Below, piece after piece: positions 52,010 to 62,500 of a DNA stretch of 64,000 bases. The translations under genes were made by a program, and so were the position numbers. Position 1 is the first letter of the stretch; each line of letters opens with the position of its first letter. The notes beneath the pieces were generated by a model. The model saw only the letters and a program-made list of their open reading frames with translations. It did no database searches and was not told the DNA's origin. This stretch comes from Sphingobacteriia bacterium 28-36-52 (GTDB lineage: Bacteria > Bacteroidota > Bacteroidia > Chitinophagales > Chitinophagaceae), in the NCBI GenBank assembly GCA_002281575.1, contig NCGN01000003.1, positions 293,819 through 357,818 of the forward strand, in the 5' to 3' direction.

Positions 52010-53653
52010 TTAAAACTCCAGTTCTACAGTAATGTCTTCTGATCCGCGTTTATAAATCAACTTAGTCTTATCCCCTTTTTTAAACTTAGAAAGAGATTGC
52101 ATATAACTGTTAACGTCTACAAATTTATAGTCGCCCAATTGCAATAAAATATCCCCTGCTTTTAGCCCTATTTTTTCTGCTAATTTTCCAGCGCTAGCTC
52201 CATCTATTCTCATTCCAGTTCCAGTAAAACCATAATCGGGTATCACCCCCAAACTCACTGTAAAACGAGTGCTTCTACCCATTTGTTGCTCACGTGTTTT
52301 AGTGAAGGCAATTTTACCCTTATTATCGGTTGATACAACAATATTGTAAACTAGATTTACGATTTCATTTATGCCTGCATAGTTAATTTTATCCCAATCA
52401 TCAGTTGCTTTATGATAGTCTGGATGACTGCCAGTAAAGAAAAACAATACGGGAATATCCTTTCTATAAAAACTAGCATGATCACTAGGACCTGTTCCTG
52501 CGCTATCAACTTTATAAGACATATTTTTAGCTAATATTGGAATGCTTTTGCCCCATTCTGGAGAAGTGCCATAACCTCCAATCGTTAATTTTCTGGCCGT
52601 ATCATATTTACCCACCATATCCATATTTATCATATAATTTGAAGATATAGTAGTAGTTGGATTTTCGAGCCAATACTTGCTCCCCATTAACCCAAGTTCT
52701 TCTCCTGAAAAATGTATCAAAAGATAATTATTAGAAGGTGGAGATTGTTTTTTTAATTTTCTTGCTAATTCAAGTAAAGCAGCAGTTCCGCTTGCATTAT
52801 CATCTGCACCATTATGCACTTCATTTACTGCATCCAATGCGTTTTTATCTTCCCCATAACCTAGATGATCATAATGTGCTCCTAGTATTACCGTGTTTGG
52901 CGCATTATTATTTATAAAGGCAACTACATTTCTTGCTTTACGAACTTTATTGCTCAGCGCAACTGAAAGCTCCAATTGAATTGTTGCAGCTGCATCAGTA
53001 AAGTATTGTTGCATCCCTTTTTTTGAAATAAAAAGTATGGGAATGGCCAATGCAGTGGATTTGTCATTTTTATTGAATTGAACATTATCTACTATAGCAG
53101 AACTATTAAATAATAGCACAGCGGTAGCTTTTTTTGTTGCAGCTTCATTGGCTATTTTTTTAATACTCTCTTCAATATCAAAGTGAGGATTATTTTTATT
53201 TTCTTCTAAAATTTCTTTCAAATCTTTAAACCAAGGTTGATTGGCTTCTGATAGTGCTATGGCAGGCGACCCTTTAATTGAAGCATTAGCACTAAAAGCA
53301 ACAGGAAAGAAATCCTCATTTATGACCAATGACTTCCCATTTACTTTTAAAAAAGAACTCTTTTCAATTTGAAGCCCTTCGTTTATTTCGAATTCTTGTA
53401 CATATCCATTTACCCCTTTAGGCTCTATCCCTAATAATTGGTACTGTTGCACAAGGTATTCCATAGCCAATTTTTCACCTGCAGTACCTGTTCTTCTACC
53501 CTCTAATTTATCATCTGCTAAATATTGTACATGCTTCTGTAAGTTGTTTTGAGTGAGTGTCTGTTCTTTTTCTGCGGCAATTCTTTGTTTACGCTTACTT
53601 TGAGCTTCTGCCATAATAGGCAATACAAGTAGAGCAACCATCCATTTTTTCAT
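52010..53653 (-). CDS. Secreted M28 aminopeptidase with PDZ domain
   Basis: A 547-residue zinc peptidase with a signal peptide (MKKWMVALLVLPIMAEAQ). A PA domain insertion (residues 120-240) is followed by the M28 core with metal ligands in GAHYDHLG, HNGADDNASGTAALLELA, HFSGEELGLMGSKYW, NMDMVG and PSDHASF. The C-terminal PDZ domain has GAGMRIDGA-like GTGMRIDGASAGKLAEKIGLKAGDILL. The ATG at 53653 is favoured by the perfect -7 box TACTTTTG (53672-53679, minus), 18 bases ahead, over the longer frame from 53719. Confidence 0.93.
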   Translation of the reverse strand: MKKWMVALLVLPIMAEAQSKRKQRIAAEKEQTLTQNNLQKHVQYLADDKLEGRRTGTAGEKLAMEYLVQQYQLLGIEPKGVNGYVQEFEINEGLQIEKSSFLKVNGKSLVINEDFFPVAFSANASIKGSPAIALSEANQPWFKDLKEILEENKNNPHFDIEESIKKIANEAATKKATAVLLFNSSAIVDNVQFNKNDKSTALAIPILFISKKGMQQYFTDAAATIQLELSVALSNKVRKARNVVAFINNNAPNTVILGAHYDHLGYGEDKNALDAVNEVHNGADDNASGTAALLELARKLKKQSPPSNNYLLIHFSGEELGLMGSKYWLENPTTTISSNYMINMDMVGKYDTARKLTIGGYGTSPEWGKSIPILAKNMSYKVDSAGTGPSDHASFYRKDIPVLFFFTGSHPDYHKATDDWDKINYAGINEIVNLVYNIVVSTDNKGKIAFTKTREQQMGRSTRFTVSLGVIPDYGFTGTGMRIDGASAGKLAEKIGLKAGDILLQLGDYKFVDVNSYMQSLSKFKKGDKTKLIYKRGSEDITVELEF

Positions 53654-53671
53654 ATTTAGCACTTTATATTG

Positions 53672-53679
53672 CAAAAGTA
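53672..53679 (-). promoter_or_regulatory. -7 box of the M28 peptidase
   Basis: TACTTTTG on minus, exact TAnnTTTG, 18 bases upstream of the ATG at 53653. It decides the start of the peptidase. Confidence 0.5.
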
Positions 53680-53767
53680 AGTAGCAGCAAGTAGATAATT
53701 GTAATAGTAACGTAATCAATTCTAAATTCTGTTCCCAATCTCGTAACCAACTGCGGATTTGCGCACC

Positions 53768-53775
53768 TACTTTTG
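53768..53775 (+). promoter_or_regulatory. -7 box of feoB
   Basis: TACTTTTG, exact TAnnTTTG, ends 5 bases before the TTG start of feoB. It supports that unusual start codon. Confidence 0.45.
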
Positions 53776-53780
53776 CAACC

Positions 53781-55892
53781 TTGACAAATAAGACTCTTCA
53801 TATAGCATTGGTTGGGAACCCCAACAGCGGTAAAAGCTCTTTATTTAATGCTTTTACGGGTCTAAATCAGCATGTTGGTAATTTTCCGGGTGTTACAGTA
53901 GACAAAAAAACGGGAACATTTTCTTTAGAAGACAACCAACAAGCAGAATTAATTGATTTACCGGGTACTTATAGTTTATATCCAAGAAGAGCAGATGAAT
54001 GGGTGGCATATAAAGTGCTAATGGGGGCAGATGCAGAAATTAAAGCAGACTTGATTGTTTTAGTAGCAGACGCAAGTAACCTTAAGAGAAATTTATTATT
54101 CTGTTCTCAAATCATCGATTTAAAAGTACCAGTTGTCATGGCTTTAACCATGAACGACTTAGCTGCAAAAAAAGATATTAAAATTGACATAAGTGGCTTA
54201 GAAGCCGATTTAGGTATTCCAGTGGTTGCTGTTAATCCTAGAAAAAATAAGGGTCTGAATGAATTAAAAAAAGTGATTTCAAAAATGCAGCCCGATGCTA
54301 GTACTAAACTTCGTGACTTTATGGACACAGCAAGTTTAGCACCCGAAGCAGTTGGTAAAGTAAGGAAATCGTTCCCAGAATGGAGTGATTATGCTTGCAT
54401 ACACCAATTAATTAATCACGACGAACTATTAAGCAACAGCCAAAGCCATGCTATATTAAACAGCATAGTAGTTGAATATAACTTTAATACTACTAAAACC
54501 CAGGCCGAAGAAATAATGCAGCGATACACGCGCATTCGCCAAATAATGCAAAAGAATGTTTTAGAAACAGGGCCACTTGAAAAAAAGTTGTTCACTGAAA
54601 AACTAGACAATGTTTTAATGCATAAAACTTGGGGTTACTTGATATTGTTTTCTGTTTTGTTTCTTCTATTTCAAAGCATTTTTTGGTTGGCTACCTATCC
54701 TATGGACGGCATTGAGTGGGGCTTTGCGGCTTTAGCAGGTTGGTTGTCTACTAATTTACCTGAAGTTTGGTGGAGTAATTTATTAATCAATGGATTTGTT
54801 GCTGGCTTGAGTGGTATTTTAGTTTTTGTTCCGCAAATCATGATTTTATTTGGATTAATTACCATTCTAGAAGATACTGGTTACATGGCTCGGATTAGTT
54901 TTTTGAGCGATAAGCTAATGCGCAAAGTTGGATTAAATGGAAAAAGTGTAATGCCCATGATCAGCAGCTTTGCTTGTGCTGTACCTGCCATCATGGGGGC
55001 AAGAAATATTGAAAATAAAAAAGAAAGGCTACTCACTATTTTGATAACGCCTTTAATGAGTTGCAGTGCTCGATTACCCGTTTATACTATTTTAATTGCA
55101 TTGGTTATTGAAGAAAAATATTACCTCGGATTTCTAAGTTTACAAGGCTTAGTTATGATGGCTTTATATCTTCTTGGTACCATTATGGCTTTATTGGTAA
55201 GCTATGTAATGAAATTCTTTATTAATATTAAAGAAAAGAGCTTCTTTATTTTAGAATTGCCCATGTATAGGGCTCCGCGTTGGAAGAATGCAGGTATTAC
55301 TATGATTGAGAAGGCTCGGATTTTTGTTACAGATGCAGGTAAAGTGATTATGGTCATTAGCTTATTACTTTGGTTTCTAAGTTCATTTGGACCAGGTAAT
55401 AAAATAGAAAATACTGAAGCAAAATATGCTACTTTAATAGCATCAAACCCTACGGCAGCCGATTCATTGCAAAAACAATTATCAACAGAAAAGTTAGCCA
55501 ATTCATATGCAGGGTTACTAGGCAAAAGCATAGAGCCAGCAATTACTCCATTGGGTTATGATTGGAAAATTGGCATTGCGCTAATTACTTCCTTTGCCGC
55601 CAGAGAAGTGTTTGTAGGTACCATGGCCACTTTGTATAGTGTTGATGAAGAAGACGATCAAAGTTTAAGAGAAAAATTACAAGCTGCTACTCATGCAAAT
55701 GGGGAAAAGGTTTACACCCTTGCTACTGGATTATCTCTAATGGTTTTTTACGTACTAGCAATGCAATGCATGAGCACTTTGGCAGTAGTAAAAAGAGAAA
55801 CTAAATCTTGGAAATGGCCAACTGTACAATTGATTTATATGACCGTTTTGGCCTATAGCATGAGTTGGCTGGTCTATACTATATTTAGTTAA
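53781..55892 (+). CDS. feoB: Ferrous iron transporter FeoB
   Basis: GTP-dependent Fe2+ importer of the inner membrane. The start is TTG (TNKTLHIALVGNPN). The N-terminal G domain has GNPNSGKSS (G1), GVTVDKKTG, DLPGTYSL (G3) and TMNDLAAK (G4). The membrane part has the two Gate motifs: PMISSFACAVPAIMGAR and TPLMSCSARLPVYTIL. Its 703 residues are close to the usual FeoB length. No feoA precedes it. Its stop shares 4 bases with that of the convergent GAF kinase. Confidence 0.95.
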   Translation: MTNKTLHIALVGNPNSGKSSLFNAFTGLNQHVGNFPGVTVDKKTGTFSLEDNQQAELIDLPGTYSLYPRRADEWVAYKVLMGADAEIKADLIVLVADASNLKRNLLFCSQIIDLKVPVVMALTMNDLAAKKDIKIDISGLEADLGIPVVAVNPRKNKGLNELKKVISKMQPDASTKLRDFMDTASLAPEAVGKVRKSFPEWSDYACIHQLINHDELLSNSQSHAILNSIVVEYNFNTTKTQAEEIMQRYTRIRQIMQKNVLETGPLEKKLFTEKLDNVLMHKTWGYLILFSVLFLLFQSIFWLATYPMDGIEWGFAALAGWLSTNLPEVWWSNLLINGFVAGLSGILVFVPQIMILFGLITILEDTGYMARISFLSDKLMRKVGLNGKSVMPMISSFACAVPAIMGARNIENKKERLLTILITPLMSCSARLPVYTILIALVIEEKYYLGFLSLQGLVMMALYLLGTIMALLVSYVMKFFINIKEKSFFILELPMYRAPRWKNAGITMIEKARIFVTDAGKVIMVISLLLWFLSSFGPGNKIENTEAKYATLIASNPTAADSLQKQLSTEKLANSYAGLLGKSIEPAITPLGYDWKIGIALITSFAAREVFVGTMATLYSVDEEDDQSLREKLQAATHANGEKVYTLATGLSLMVFYVLAMQCMSTLAVVKRETKSWKWPTVQLIYMTVLAYSMSWLVYTIFS

Positions 55893-57136
55893 TCAGTAAA
55901 ATATAAGTACACAGAAGTCCCTTTATCAATTGTACTTTCTACTTTAATGTTACCGCCCAACATATGTATAAAGTCTTTAGTAAGAATCAGACCTAGCCCA
56001 GAACCTTTTTCATCACCCGTTCCTGTTGTACTTTGATAGTGCTCTCCATCAAATAATTTTGCTTTCACTTCTTCTGTCATACCAACACCTGTATCGTTAA
56101 CAGAAAGCATGATTTCTTTTTCTTCTTTATGAGCGTATACAGTTATAACACCTTCCTTTGTAAATTTATTGGCATTGCTAATGAGGTTTCGGAGGATAAA
56201 TCGCATAGAATTAATTTCAGATTTGATAAACAAATCTTCATCTACCAAATTCACCATTATATTAGACTTTAGTGATGCCATAACTTCAAAGCTCTTGAAC
56301 ATATTGCTTACTAGTGTTCGCATATGTACTTTCTCTTTTTCAAAACCCTGACCACGCATTTGCATAGAACCCCAGTCTACCAAGTTGTTGAGCAACTCAA
56401 CTGTTCCATCTATTTGTTTTCCCGCCATGTTCATTAGTTCAACTGAATCATGTTGACTAAGAATTTTTCGAGCGTTTAATTCAATAATAGATTTTACCGC
56501 ACCTATCGGATTTCTAACGTCGTGAGCAATGATCGACAGAATTCTATTCTGCATTTCCATTTGTTGCTGTAACTTTTCTTGATGCTGCTCTAATTGCTTA
56601 TTTAACAAATTTTGATCAAGCAATTTTACAACTTGTCTAGCTAAAGTTTGTAAAGTAAATATTTGCTCTTCGTTTAGCTCACCTGGCTTCGTGTCCATTA
56701 CAGATATGGTTCCAACTTTAAAACCATTTGAATTAATCAATGGTACACCGGTATAAAAGCGAATATAGGGCTCCCCAATTACTAAGGGGTTATCTATAAA
56801 TCTTTCATCTTGTGTTGCATCGCTAATTTGAAATATGGCTGTATTAGATGTAATGGTGTGACCACAAAAAGAAATATCTCTAGGAAATTCCTTCATGTCT
56901 AAACCATACCGTGCTTTAAACCATTGTCTATTTGCATCAATCAACGAAATTAATGCAATGGGGGTTTTACAAATAGTTGCTGCCAATTGTACCACGTCAT
57001 TAAACTCATCCTCGTATGAAGTATCTAATACTTCATATCGGTAAAGTTCCTTCAAACGCCTATTGTCGTCTAATGGTATTTGCGGGGGTACCATAAACAA
57101 ATGTATTTGCTTTAGTGGCTCTTTCTTTTTGGGCAT
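55889..57136 (-). CDS. GAF-domain sensor histidine kinase
   Basis: A 415-residue soluble kinase. A GAF domain (residues 40-180, TPIALISLIDANRQWFKARYG) precedes a coiled linker. HisKA has His205 in IIAHDVRNPIGA, and the ATPase domain has LISNANKFT, DTGVGMT and GSGLGLILTKDF. No membrane segments, so it senses an internal ligand. No response regulator is adjacent. Confidence 0.92.
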   Translation of the reverse strand: MPKKKEPLKQIHLFMVPPQIPLDDNRRLKELYRYEVLDTSYEDEFNDVVQLAATICKTPIALISLIDANRQWFKARYGLDMKEFPRDISFCGHTITSNTAIFQISDATQDERFIDNPLVIGEPYIRFYTGVPLINSNGFKVGTISVMDTKPGELNEEQIFTLQTLARQVVKLLDQNLLNKQLEQHQEKLQQQMEMQNRILSIIAHDVRNPIGAVKSIIELNARKILSQHDSVELMNMAGKQIDGTVELLNNLVDWGSMQMRGQGFEKEKVHMRTLVSNMFKSFEVMASLKSNIMVNLVDEDLFIKSEINSMRFILRNLISNANKFTKEGVITVYAHKEEKEIMLSVNDTGVGMTEEVKAKLFDGEHYQSTTGTGDEKGSGLGLILTKDFIHMLGGNIKVESTIDKGTSVYLYFTD

Positions 57137-57207
57137 TAAAAAGCATATTTTTCCATGCCTTTAACGCAGAAAAAGCAATTATATTGGCTATATTAAAAAT
57201 ATTTCTA

Positions 57208-57675
57208 TTAAATGCTTTCCCAAGCTGCCAAAACTTCTTCAGTATGATTCTTGGTATCTGGTTTAGCAATAATTTTACGAATTACTCCAGTTTCATCAAT
57301 TAAAAAAGTTGTACGGGTAGTACCCATATAGGTACGTCCCATGAATTTTTTCTCTCCCCATAAATTGTACTTATCTACAATTTTCTTTTCTTCATCAGAA
57401 ATTAATGGGAAAGGAAGTTCATATTTTTCTTCGAATTTTTTGTGGCTTTTAACACTATCAACACTTATACCCACCACTTGAAATCCCTTTTTAATTAAGG
57501 CACTATAATTGTCTTTTAAATTACATGCTTGTGAAGTACATCCTGGTGTATCGTCTTTTGGATAGAAATAAAGAATTAGTTTTTTCCCTTTAAAATCTGA
57601 CAACGAAACCATATTCCCGTTTTGATCGGGCGCTTTAAATGCTGGAGCCTTACTTCCTTCTTTTAATACTGCCAT
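57208..57675 (-). CDS. bcp: Thioredoxin-dependent thiol peroxidase (BCP/PrxQ)
   Basis: A 155-residue peroxiredoxin that reduces peroxides. Peroxidatic Cys46 and resolving Cys51 lie in DDTPGCTSQACNLKD. The N-terminus AVLKEGSKAPAFKAPDQNG is standard. It is single in this region, 71 bases upstream of the GAF kinase gene in the direction of transcription. Confidence 0.96.
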   Translation of the reverse strand: MAVLKEGSKAPAFKAPDQNGNMVSLSDFKGKKLILYFYPKDDTPGCTSQACNLKDNYSALIKKGFQVVGISVDSVKSHKKFEEKYELPFPLISDEEKKIVDKYNLWGEKKFMGRTYMGTTRTTFLIDETGVIRKIIAKPDTKNHTEEVLAAWESI

Positions 57676-57739
57676 TACTATTATTTAAATTTAAATTTGA
57701 ATTCGCATTAATTTTTAGCCACTTTTAATGTAGCAGCCT

Positions 57740-57747
57740 TACATTTG
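57740..57747 (+). promoter_or_regulatory. -7 box of carB
   Basis: TACATTTG is an exact TAnnTTTG, 23 bases upstream of the ATG at 57771. Confidence 0.5.
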
Positions 57748-57770
57748 CACAATTTATCTCTACAACTACT

Positions 57771-59417
57771 ATGCCTAAAGATCAATCAATCAAATCGGTA
57801 CTTATAATAGGTTCAGGGCCTATTATCATTGGACAAGCTTGTGAATTTGACTATTCGGGCTCTCAGGCAGCCAGAAGTCTCCGCGAGGAGGGCATAAAAG
57901 TAATACTTATTAACAGTAATCCGGCCACCATTATGACAGACCCCATGATGGCAGACCGAGTTTACCTACTTCCTCTTAATGTAGAAAGTATTGAACAAAT
58001 ATTACAAGAAAACAATATAGATGCTGTTTTACCAACTATGGGAGGCCAAACAGCACTTAATCTTTGCAAAGAGGCCGATGAATTAGGTATCTGGGAAAAA
58101 TACAATTGCCGTTTAATAGGTGTAGACGTTGCAGCAATTGATACAGCTGAAGATAGGGAGCAGTTTCGCCAACTAATGGTTAAGATAGGAATGGCTGTTG
58201 CCCCTAGCCGGGTGGCCAACAGTTTTTTAGAAGGAAAAGAATTTGCCCAAGAAATTGGTTTTCCATTGGTAATTCGCCCCTCTTTTACATTAGGCGGAAC
58301 TGGTGGTGGATTTGTGCACGGTAAAGAAGACTTAGATGCGGCTTTAGAGAAAGGATTAAAAGCTTCACCTATACATGAAGTTTTAGTTGAAAAAGCAGTA
58401 TTGGGCTGGAAGGAATACGAATTAGAACTACTTAGAGACTGTAACGACAATGTCGTAATCATTTGTACAGTTGAAAATTTAGACCCAATGGGGGTACATA
58501 CAGGAGATTCTATTACCGTTGCTCCAGCTATGACTTTAAGTGATACTGCATTCCAAGAAATGCGTAACAAAGCCATGTTAATGATGCGTTCTTTAGGAAA
58601 TTTTGCTGGAGGTTGTAATGTACAGTTTGCCTTAAACCCAGCAACTGAAGAATTGATAGCGGTTGAAATTAACCCAAGGGTAAGCCGTTCTTCGGCCCTT
58701 GCTTCAAAAGCAACTGGATATCCTATTGCCAAAATAGCAGCCAAACTAGCTATTGGCTATTCTTTAGATGAATTAAAGAATCAAATTACCCAAACTACAT
58801 CCGCATATTTTGAACCAGCTTTAGATTATGTAATAGTAAAAGTTCCTCGCTGGAATTTTGATAAATTCAAAGGAGCCAACGATACTTTAGGTTTGCAAAT
58901 GAAAAGTGTGGGTGAGGTAATGGCTATTGGAAGAAGCTTTCCTGAAGCTTTGCAGAAAGCATGTCAAAGCTTAGAGAATGAAGCAGTTGGATTGGGTTAC
59001 TATGGTAAGAGCTTAATGAAAAGTGAAGAAATTGTGGAATACATCAAGACCCCAAAATGGGATCGTATATTCCGCATAAAAGATGCGCTAATGCAGGGTT
59101 CTACTGTTAAATCGATTGCACAAGCAACAGGAATTGATAGATGGTTCTTATACCAAATACAAGAAATTTGTACCATAGAAAAAGAACTATTAAAACATAC
59201 TTTAGACAGTCTTCCTGAAAGCTTATTGAAAGAAGCGAAGAAAATGGGCTTTGGAGATGCCCAAATTGCTAAGATTCTTAACGGAAATTGCCATGAAGAT
59301 GAAGTGTATGAAAAAAGAAAGCAATTAGGTATTACCAGGGTTTATAAGATGGTTGATACCTGCGCAGCTGAATTTGAAGCTAAAACGCCTTATTTCTACA
59401 GCACATTTGAAGGCTAG
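57771..59417 (+). CDS. carB: Carbamoyl-phosphate synthase large chain, N-terminal half only
   Basis: The carboxyphosphate half of CarB. A PreATP domain (SGPIIIGQACEFDYSG), an ATP-grasp domain (FPLVIRPSFTLGGTGGG, AVEINPRVSRSSALASKATG) and the oligomerisation domain up to DTCAAEFEAKTPYFYSTFEG (final residues) add up to 548 residues. The stop falls exactly where E. coli CarB passes from residue about 553 into the second half. No second half follows in any frame; the next gene is unrelated. The enzyme must be completed by a separate carB2 elsewhere, or the gene is truncated. Confidence 0.93.
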   Translation: MPKDQSIKSVLIIGSGPIIIGQACEFDYSGSQAARSLREEGIKVILINSNPATIMTDPMMADRVYLLPLNVESIEQILQENNIDAVLPTMGGQTALNLCKEADELGIWEKYNCRLIGVDVAAIDTAEDREQFRQLMVKIGMAVAPSRVANSFLEGKEFAQEIGFPLVIRPSFTLGGTGGGFVHGKEDLDAALEKGLKASPIHEVLVEKAVLGWKEYELELLRDCNDNVVIICTVENLDPMGVHTGDSITVAPAMTLSDTAFQEMRNKAMLMMRSLGNFAGGCNVQFALNPATEELIAVEINPRVSRSSALASKATGYPIAKIAAKLAIGYSLDELKNQITQTTSAYFEPALDYVIVKVPRWNFDKFKGANDTLGLQMKSVGEVMAIGRSFPEALQKACQSLENEAVGLGYYGKSLMKSEEIVEYIKTPKWDRIFRIKDALMQGSTVKSIAQATGIDRWFLYQIQEICTIEKELLKHTLDSLPESLLKEAKKMGFGDAQIAKILNGNCHEDEVYEKRKQLGITRVYKMVDTCAAEFEAKTPYFYSTFEG

Positions 59418-59486
59418 TGATTGTCCTTCCCCTTGCTTAAAAATTTATACCACCTGGTTGGTAGTGTTGCTGCCGTTTAATGGCAT

Positions 59487-59494
59487 TAACTTTG
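59487..59494 (+). promoter_or_regulatory. -7 box of the polysaccharide fusion gene
   Basis: TAACTTTG, exact TAnnTTTG, 27 bases before the ATG at 59522. A TTG at 59467-59469 stands 17 bases upstream. Confidence 0.45.
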
Positions 59495-59521
59495 TATGTA
59501 ATATAAATTTATAAGCAATCG

Positions 59522-62500
59522 ATGGCCAGGGGATTCAAACAAGTATTTCAAACAAGTAATCCTACCAGATGGCAGCGTTTTAAATGGACGTTCCGTTTGC
59601 TACTATTTCTGTTATTTATTACAGTCATTGCTATTATTATTGCAATAAAAACAGCTTATGTGCCAACAGTACCAATACTACAGGGTAGTGTTTTCAAAAG
59701 CATTTTAGTTTCAGATGATAACCCCGATTCACTCGCAAAAGAATACCAAGGTTTCAGAAAATTTATAGATGATAAATGGTCGGCCGGTAATGGATGTGGT
59801 CAAAATGATAGCGCCATCAGGCTTTCTAATTCAAAACTATTTAGTGATTCCTTGGGCATTAGAGCTGCTTTTTATGTAGACTGGGACCCACAAGCATTCT
59901 TTTCATTAAGAAGAAATATTAATAAACTCAACTTAATATTACCCGAGTGGCTGTTCTTTGATCCAACCGGTGATTCATTAATTATCCGAAAAGACAAACG
60001 AGGATACGACCTAATTAAACAGGCAAAAGGATTAAGGGTGATGCCCATGCTTACCAATAATATTAATGGTAAGTGGAATGGAGAAGTGGTAAGCAGGATT
60101 TTAAACAACTCAAGAAAAAGTGAAAAATTAATCAACGATTTATATAAATGGATCAAGTCTGAAGGCTTTGCGGGAATTAATATTGACTTTGAAGAATTAG
60201 TTGAAAATGACAACAGAATTCTAACTCAATTCTTAAAAAAATTATCCGATCGTTTCCATGCAGGAGGATTATTAACTTCTATTGATGTAATGCCATTTAA
60301 TGAAGACTACGACTATCAAGCATTGGCAGCTCATACGGATTATATATTCTTAATGGCCTATGACCAATATACATCTAGCACTAAACCCGGCCCAATTAGC
60401 GGTCAGAAATGGATTGAAGCCGCCGTTGATCAAATTGTACAAAAAGTTCCAATACCCAAATTAGTGCTATGTATTGCAGGATTTGGATACGACTGGCCTA
60501 AAGGAGGTGAAGGTTCAGATGTTACTTATCAGCAAGCATTGAGTATTGCAAAAGAAAACAACAGTAAAATTACTTACGATAACGATTCTTATAATTTGTT
60601 CTTTAAGTACAAAGACAAAGCTGGTCACGAGAGAGATGTGCATTTTACAGATGCAGCCACCAATTTTAATGCCATTCGTTTTTCTACAGAATATGGATTT
60701 GCAGGAACAGCATTGTGGCGTATGGGAAGTGAAGACAGCAGACTATGGGATTTTTATCATCTACCAATGAATAAAGCTTCTGTTCAAAAATTCAATTTTG
60801 ATGAATTTACAAAAGTTGAAACCAGTAATGATGTAGATTTTATGGGAGAGGGGGAAATTTTAGATGTGATTTCTACCCCTACACCAGGCCATATTAGAAC
60901 AGAACTAGATACAGAATGGATGTTGATATCAGAAGAATTTTATGATACACTTCCTTCGATGTTTGTGGTAAAACAATTTGGAAAGTCTACAGAGAAAAAA
61001 ATGGTATTGACTTTTGATGATGGACCACATCCTCTTTATACAAGACAAATATTAGACATACTAGATAAATATAATGTGGTGGCTAATTTTTTTATTGTTG
61101 GAATTGAAGCAGAGAAAAATATTCCACTAGTAAAAAGAATTTATAAATCAGGACACGAAATAAGCAATCATACTTTTACCCATCCAAATATGGCAACAGT
61201 TAGTAGGCAAAGGGCTTACTTAGAAATGGATGCAACTAAATTATTGATTGAAGCAATTACAGGTAGAAGTACCATCATGTTTAGGGCTCCTTTTAATGCA
61301 GATAGTAGGCCTGAAACTATGGAAGAACTTGTTCCTGTAGCATTAAGTAGAGAAAAAAATTATTTAACAATTGGCGAAAATATAGATCCATTAGACTGGC
61401 AAACTGATGAGGATAAAAATTTTAATGGGGATAGTATTTTTAATAGAGTGGTAAGAATGAAAGATCGTGGAAATATTATTCTATTGCATGATGCAGGTGG
61501 AGACCGAAGTGCTACAGTAGACGCCCTCCCAAAAATTATTGAATACTTTCATAAAGAGGGATATAAATTTACTACTGTTGCCGATTTAATGGGGAAAACA
61601 AGAGATGATGTAATGCCTCCAATTCCCAACTACCATGAGAATTATTTATTAAGGTTTAATTATTTTCTAGCAGAAGCAGGATATTATTTGGGTAAAATTT
61701 TTAATGCATTATTCCTGTTATTTTTAACATTGGGAAGTATTCGTTTATTGATTGTTTTAATATCGTCAATACTTGCTAGAAAAAAAGAGAAAGGACAAAT
61801 TCTAAGTTCATTAAAAGGTACCCCACTGGTTTCAATTATTGTACCTGCATACAATGAAGAAATTAATGCCGTAAGCTCAATAAATAATTTACTCCGTTGT
61901 GATTATCCAAACTTCAATATCATTTTCATAAATGATGGAAGCACCGACAATACCTTGGAAGTGGTTAAAGCCGCATTTAGAGATAATGGCCTTGTAACAA
62001 TTTTAGATAAGCAAAATGGAGGTAAAGCTTCTGCATTAAACTATGGTATAGCATCAACCAATGCCAATTATGTTGTTTGTATTGATGCAGATACCAAATT
62101 AAAAACAGATGCAGTGAGTAAACTGATGATGCACTTTAATGATGCAGCTGTAGGAGCTGTGGCAGGTAATGTAAAAGTAGGAAATGAAGTAAACTTAATG
62201 ACCCGCTGGCAAAGTATTGAATATACTACTAGTCAAAATATAGATAGAAAGGCATTTGGATATTTTAATTCAATCACGGTAGTTCCAGGGGCAATTGGTG
62301 CATTTAGTAAGTTGGCAATAGATGATGCTGGTGGGTTTACTTCTGATACATTGGCTGAAGACTGCGACTTAACTATCCGCATTTTACGATGTGGGTATAC
62401 TATTGCTAATGAAAATAAAGCAATAGCATTAACAGAAGCACCTGAAACACTTAAACAGTTTATGAGCCAACGATTCAGGTGGACTTTTGGTGTATTGCAA

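Noticed and set aside
57962..58744. Minus-strand open frame of 260 codons inside carB
   Set aside because: Antisense shadow of a strongly conserved ATP-grasp gene; composition is that of a reversed coding strand.
59418..59521. Frameshifted remainder of carB after the stop
   Set aside because: All three plus frames after 59417 were read to the next gene; no residues of the second CarB half appear.
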